Shown here piece by piece: positions 60,429 to 64,000 of a stretch of 64,000 bases of DNA. Under the pieces are notes generated by a model. That model was not told where the DNA came from. It ran no database searches and saw only the letters and a list, made by a program, of their open reading frames with translations. The DNA is from JACVRW01 sp963765135. Its GTDB lineage: Bacteria; Actinomycetota; Thermoleophilia; Solirubrobacterales; Thermoleophilaceae. The DNA is taken from NCBI GenBank assembly GCA_963765135.1, contig CAVXUX010000001.1, positions 186,001-250,000 of the forward strand, written 5' to 3'. Positions within the stretch are counted from its first letter, which is position 1. Every line of letters starts with the position of its first letter. Made by a program: the position numbers and the translations under genes.

Positions 60429-61549
60429 AGATCGTCTCCGTGATGACCTCCGCGACCCGCGGAGGCGCCGAGTACGCGGCCGTGCGGCTGCTCGACGCGG
60501 TGGCCGCGCGCGGCCACGAGACCGTGCTGCTGACCAGCCATCCGGACACCGCCGAGGGCACGCGCGTCGCCGCGCGGCACGTGGACCTCGGGCCGAAGCT
60601 CGGCTCGCGCACCTGGCCGCGGCTGACGGCAGGCTCACCGCTGGTCCTGCGCCGCCTGCGGCGCGAGCTGGAGCGCGAGGCGCCCTACGACGTGCTGCTG
60701 CTGCACTTCAAGAAGGAGCAGCTGCTCGCCGCGCGGCTGCCGGGCGAGCTGCGGCGTCGGATCGCCTGGGCGGAGTGGGGGCCGGTGCCGCCTCCGCTGC
60801 GCAGCGGGCTGCCGCAGCGGCTCTACAGCCGGGCGGCGCGCGACGTGGCGGCCGTGCTGGCCATCTCCGAGGGGACCAGGCAATCGCTGATCGCCGCCGG
60901 CGTGCCGGCCGAGCGCGTGGGCGTGGTGTCCAACGCGATCGACCCGCAGCGCTTTCGGCCGCTGCCAGAGGCCGGCGCCGAGCACCGGCGCGCCCTGGGG
61001 GTGCCAGACGACGCCTTCCTGATCGGCTGCCTGACCCGCTTCAACGCGAGGAAGCGCAACGACGTGGCGATCGACGCCGCGGTGCAGCTCGCCGGCACCC
61101 CCGGTCCGCCGGTCCACCTGCTGATGATCGGCGAGGGCGACACCGAGGCCGAGCTGAGGGCCCGCGCCGCTCCGCTCGGGGAGGCCGCCCACTTCGTCCC
61201 CAGCAGCGGGGCCGAGCCGGCCGAGCTGCTCTCCGCCTGCGAGGCCGTGGTCTTCTGCCCCTCCCCGACCGAGGGCGAGCCGCTCGCGATCTCGCTCGGC
61301 ATGCTGACCGAGCGCCCCGTGGTGGCCACCGCCGCCGAGGGCGCCACCGGCCTGCTCGAGCCCGGCTACGGGGCGATCGCGACGCCCGACCACGACGCGG
61401 CGGCCGTCTGCGCGCTGCTGGCCGGCTACCGGGACGACCCCGAGCGAGCCCGTGCGGAGGGTCGCGCCGCGCGGGCGCGGGCCGCGGATCGGCACGACCC
61501 CGCGGTCGTCGGCGCGCGCGCCGAGGCGCTGCTCGGCGGAGCGTCCTAG
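60425..61549 (+). CDS. Family 4 glycosyltransferase
   Basis: 374 residues from ATG at 60425. MKIVSVMTSATRGGAEYAAV is the GT4 start (GGAE loop). VLAISEGTRQSLIAAGVPAE, VVSNAIDPQRFRPLPEAG and FLIGCLTRFNARKRNDVAID mark the domain junction, and LLMIGEGDTEAELRARAAPL, EAVVFCPSPTEGEPLAISLG is the donor site with the ExxxE motif. It adds a sugar to the lipid-linked repeat. Stop shares CTAG with the ligase gene. Confidence 0.9.
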   Translation: MKIVSVMTSATRGGAEYAAVRLLDAVAARGHETVLLTSHPDTAEGTRVAARHVDLGPKLGSRTWPRLTAGSPLVLRRLRRELEREAPYDVLLLHFKKEQLLAARLPGELRRRIAWAEWGPVPPPLRSGLPQRLYSRAARDVAAVLAISEGTRQSLIAAGVPAERVGVVSNAIDPQRFRPLPEAGAEHRRALGVPDDAFLIGCLTRFNARKRNDVAIDAAVQLAGTPGPPVHLLMIGEGDTEAELRARAAPLGEAAHFVPSSGAEPAELLSACEAVVFCPSPTEGEPLAISLGMLTERPVVATAAEGATGLLEPGYGAIATPDHDAAAVCALLAGYRDDPERARAEGRAARARAADRHDPAVVGARAEALLGGAS

Positions 61550-62952
61550 GCCGGTCGCAGCGCCAGGCGGCGCATGGCCGCCAGCAGCCCGCCCATGGCT
61601 CCGACGAGCGCGGTGAAGCGCGGGTCGACGCCCGTGAACGAGCCGACGGTCTCGACCACGACCAGCGCCAGCAGCCCGCAGAGCAGCGCCAGCCCGGCGG
61701 CGGACAGGACCGGGTCGGCGCTGCGCCGCCAGACCTGCCAGCTCATCGCCAGGCAGCTGGCCATCACGGCGAGGTAGGCCAGCAGCCCCAGGATCCCCAG
61801 CTTCAGCCACCACCAGAAGGCGACCACGTGCGTGTAGTTGCGCCCGTTCTCGTGCTCGACGCCGAGCGGATGCCGGGCGATCCACTGGCCGCCCAGGCCG
61901 AGGCCGGTGACGGGGTGCTCGCGCAGCTCGGCGGTCACGTTCTGGAGCTCGTCGATGCGGTAGCGGTCCTGGGCGTTCTGCTCGACCTTCGTCGGCTCGA
62001 GCGACTGCGCGCGCTTGACGATCGGCGCCTCCGTCTGCAGCGGCTGGAGCGCGAGCAGCCAGACGGCCAACCCGAGCAGCATGCCGGCGACGACGACGAT
62101 CCGCCGGCCGCCGGGCCGCGATCCGAGCAGGATCACGAGCAGCACGCCCAGCGCCGCGCCGATCCAGAACGAGCGCCGGTACGAGAGCGCGAGCGACAGC
62201 ACCAGCAGCGGCGTGCCCGCCAGCAGCCAGACCGGCGGCCGCGCCCGCAGCAGCAGCGCCGCCAGCACACCCAGGAGGGCCAGCAGCACCAGCCAGTTGG
62301 CCGTCGGCTCGTAGTAGGTGATCGTGGAGCCGTCCACCACCACGCCGACCCCGGCCGCCACGCCGACCACGCCCAGGGTCGCCTTCAGCAGGGCCAGCAC
62401 GGCCGCGGACGCGAGCGCGATGCGGACCTCGCGCTCGGTCTCGACGACGTTCACCACCAGCAGCGGCACGACCACCAGCCAGGCGAGCTGGCGCGCCGCG
62501 AAGATCAGCGTCTCCGTGCCGATGCCGGCGAAATGCCCGGTCACGGCTCCGGCCGCGGTCGCGAGGACGACCAGCGCCAGCGGCGCCGTGAGCGGGCCGA
62601 CCAGCCGGACCGGGCGCTGGGCGCTGAGCCGGTGGAGCAGCACCGCCAGCACGGCGAGCGCGAGCAGGACCTCGGCCGGGGTCGGGCCGAACGGGAGCGG
62701 GTCGTACATGCCGCTGGCGAAGCCGAGGAGATCGTCGCTGCGGCCCTCGAAGAGCACCATGACGCCCACCGCGAGGGCGACCGCCAGGCGCGGGCGCTGC
62801 AGCAGCGCCACCGCGGCGGCGGCCGCCAGCGGGAGGGCCAGCGCGGCCGGCCCGTAGCGCAGCGCGGCCGCCCCCACGAGGGCCACCGCGGCAGCGCCAA
62901 ACGCCACCGCCCCCCGGGGAACCCCCGGCGCGCGCATGCTAATTGCGGACAT
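61546..62952 (-). CDS. O-antigen ligase/polymerase-like membrane protein
   Basis: 468 residues from ATG at 62952 (longer frame to 63006 discarded as atypical). About 11-12 hydrophobic helices; a long loop after LLALQPLQTEAPIVKRAQSL contains YRIDELQNVTAELREHPVTG, GLGLGGQWIARHPLGVEHEN and YTHVVAFWWWLKLGILGLLA. The H-P-x-T-G-L-G-x-G pattern followed by H-N and a His near the next helix is the mark of the Wzy_C/WaaL superfamily. It polymerises or attaches the polysaccharide units outside the membrane. Confidence 0.88.
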   Translation of the reverse strand: MSAISMRAPGVPRGAVAFGAAAVALVGAAALRYGPAALALPLAAAAAVALLQRPRLAVALAVGVMVLFEGRSDDLLGFASGMYDPLPFGPTPAEVLLALAVLAVLLHRLSAQRPVRLVGPLTAPLALVVLATAAGAVTGHFAGIGTETLIFAARQLAWLVVVPLLVVNVVETEREVRIALASAAVLALLKATLGVVGVAAGVGVVVDGSTITYYEPTANWLVLLALLGVLAALLLRARPPVWLLAGTPLLVLSLALSYRRSFWIGAALGVLLVILLGSRPGGRRIVVVAGMLLGLAVWLLALQPLQTEAPIVKRAQSLEPTKVEQNAQDRYRIDELQNVTAELREHPVTGLGLGGQWIARHPLGVEHENGRNYTHVVAFWWWLKLGILGLLAYLAVMASCLAMSWQVWRRSADPVLSAAGLALLCGLLALVVVETVGSFTGVDPRFTALVGAMGGLLAAMRRLALRPA

Positions 62953-63041
62953 CTGACCCGAGTGTAAGTCGGCCCAGCCAATTGACCTGAAAAAACGTCC
63001 CCACAAAGGCCAAAGTCATGAGAAGCTGGCCATGAACTCGC

Positions 63042-64000
63042 ATGAGTGCGGTCACTCGTATCGATCCGCACGCCACCGCCCCGCCGCCGATCTTGCCCCC
63101 GGCGCCGTCCCGCGGCTCGGCGTGGAACTACGCCCTCGAACGCGAGGGCTGGACGTCCCTGCTCGTTTTCGCGGATGCGCTGGCTGCGCTTGCCGCCGTC
63201 CTGATCGCGATCGCGATCACCGACACGCCCGGGGTTTCGGGGATCGAGTACGCGTCACTATTTGCGCTCCCGGTGGCGGTTCCCGCCATGCTGCACGTAC
63301 GCGGGGTCTACCGGCGCCGCGTACGGATCGCGCTGCGGGCGCTGTCGCCGATGCTCGGGGCGATCTCGGTGGCCGCGATGATCGTGCTCACCTGGGACGT
63401 GGTCGTCTTCGGCGGCTCGAACCTGGCTCCGCTGATCGGGTGGATCTGGGTCCTGACGGTCGTTCTGCTCGCCGGGGCACGCTGCGTCCTCGCGCTCGCC
63501 CGCCGCCAGGCGCGCATCCACGGCCTTGCCGGCAAGCCGACGCTGATCGTCGGCGCGGGCGTCGTGGGCACGACGATCGCCCAGCGGCTCTGCGCGCAGC
63601 CCGAGTACGGCCTGCATCCGGTCGGCTTCCTCGACGACGACCCGCCCAGCCGCAACGGCAATGGCCACGCGAACGGCCACAGCAACGGCAACGGCCGCTT
63701 CCCGCGCCGGGTGCTCCCGGTTCTCGGTTCGCCGTCCGACCTCGCCGAGCTGGCGGCGACCCACGGCGTGGAGCACGTCATCTTCGCCTTCACCTCCGAG
63801 CCCGATCAGCGTCTGCTGGCGCTGGCCGAGCGCTGCGAGCAGCTCGGACTGGAGGTCTCGCTGGTGCCGCGCCTGTTCGAGTCGATGAACGACCGGGTGG
63901 CGCTCGACTGGGTCGGCAGCCTGCCCGTGCTGGGCATCCGCCCGCTCGACCCCAAGGGCTGGCAGTTCCGCTTCAAGTACGCGATGGACAAGCCGGTCGC
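63042..64000 (+). CDS. Undecaprenyl-phosphate sugar phosphotransferase (WbaP/EPS type), 5' part
   Basis: Open from ATG at 63042 to the window end (319 residues, no stop). Four to five membrane helices (SLLVFADALAALAAVLIAIA, YASLFALPVAVPAMLHV, SPMLGAISVAAMIVLTWDVV, LIGWIWVLTVVLLAGA) are followed by a CoA_binding_3 Rossmann domain (KPTLIVGAGVVGTTIAQRLC, YGLHPVGFLDDDPP, GVEHVIFAFTSEPD). A run of Asn/Gly codons (about 63651-63702, NGNGHANGHSNGNG) is a flexible insert. The C-terminal catalytic domain would lie beyond 64000. It primes polysaccharide synthesis by adding the first sugar phosphate to the lipid carrier. Confidence 0.88.
   Translation, partial: MSAVTRIDPHATAPPPILPPAPSRGSAWNYALEREGWTSLLVFADALAALAAVLIAIAITDTPGVSGIEYASLFALPVAVPAMLHVRGVYRRRVRIALRALSPMLGAISVAAMIVLTWDVVVFGGSNLAPLIGWIWVLTVVLLAGARCVLALARRQARIHGLAGKPTLIVGAGVVGTTIAQRLCAQPEYGLHPVGFLDDDPPSRNGNGHANGHSNGNGRFPRRVLPVLGSPSDLAELAATHGVEHVIFAFTSEPDQRLLALAERCEQLGLEVSLVPRLFESMNDRVALDWVGSLPVLGIRPLDPKGWQFRFKYAMDKPV

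Noticed and set aside
60775..62967. 730-codon plus-strand frame
   Set aside because: Overlaps the glycosyltransferase and the ligase; its text (runs of Gln/Arg/His/Asp) is the antisense of membrane helices.
62953..63006. N-terminal extension of the O-antigen ligase frame
   Set aside because: Extra residues are not membrane-like and run into the control region of the divergent sugar transferase; ATG at 62952 fits better.
63042..63060. Sporulation link from SpoIID and the general gene set
   Set aside because: No other sporulation gene is present in the window; SpoIID domains are common wall enzymes in non-sporulating actinobacteria.
63651..63702. Hexamer-like AACGGC-rich tract that could look like a repeat array
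   Set aside because: It is in frame within the sugar transferase and encodes an Asn/Gly linker; too short and irregular for a CRISPR or VNTR call.

Overview
The window is 64 kb of very GC-rich, gene-dense bacterial chromosome. Codon use is dominated by G/C third positions, GTG and TTG starts are common, and neighbouring genes usually overlap by 1-4 bases (ATGA, GTGA, TGATG). Gene content and sequence style (small cysteine-rich secreted proteins, DUF1385, ALS-like decarboxylase plus SSADH, ccm-hem cluster, SpoIID without sporulation genes) suggest an actinobacterium, most likely class Thermoleophilia (Solirubrobacterales/Gaiellales-like). That placement is an inference from protein style, not a computed phylogeny. 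No rRNA, tRNA, CRISPR array, insertion sequence or phage gene was recognised. No stretch longer than 300 bases is without a gene or a broken gene.

Layout. 0-5 kb: broken CAP-domain gene, MarR, a MerR regulator with a B12-fold-like C-terminus, a broken zinc-ribbon/PAS-like gene, fumarase and an M23 peptidase. 5-11 kb: enoyl-CoA hydratase, LacI regulator, small DUF proteins, FAD oxidase, cupredoxin, SRPBCC, MaoC. 11.3-14.8 kb: an operon of a ThDP decarboxylase/ALS-like enzyme and a succinate-semialdehyde dehydrogenase-like enzyme, possibly a TCA-cycle shunt. 14.8-23.2 kb: a degenerate-hydrolase/cyclase fusion, SpoIID, three SGNH hydrolases, an MBOAT acyltransferase, a methyltransferase and a tyrosine phosphatase; this looks like cell-envelope polymer modification. 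23.2-36.2 kb: a long minus-strand run (GH31, cysteine-rich protein, DJ-1/GlxA pair, YchF, PAP2, methylmalonyl-CoA epimerase, FtsH, NAPRT, DUF1385, M20 peptidase, ferritin-like/SCP2 fusion). 36.2-43.2 kb: TetR with an aspartate-nucleophile hydrolase, PLP decarboxylase, RarA, a beta-propeller protein and an aldehyde dehydrogenase.

43.2-48.5 kb is the most unusual part. A large ATPase/LuxR regulator is bracketed by two tiny Arg-rich paralogous genes, each behind a nearly identical promoter-like block with a TAAGG-N6-CCTTA dyad, followed by a two-gene ABC exporter. 48.5-55.2 kb is a cofactor block: precorrin-2 dehydrogenase, moaC, mogA, ccmABCD, hemA, hemC. 55.2-64 kb is an exopolysaccharide cluster with glycosyltransferases, FkbM methyltransferase, deacetylase, O-antigen ligase-like protein and a sugar transferase cut by the window end.

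Two window-wide properties matter to a reader. First, about 16 genes, including housekeeping ones (fumC, ychF), carry apparent frameshifts while long blocks are clean, so base-level assembly errors are likely and several ends are uncertain. Second, ten of about thirteen convergent gene pairs end in a shared CTAG, each gene using TAG.
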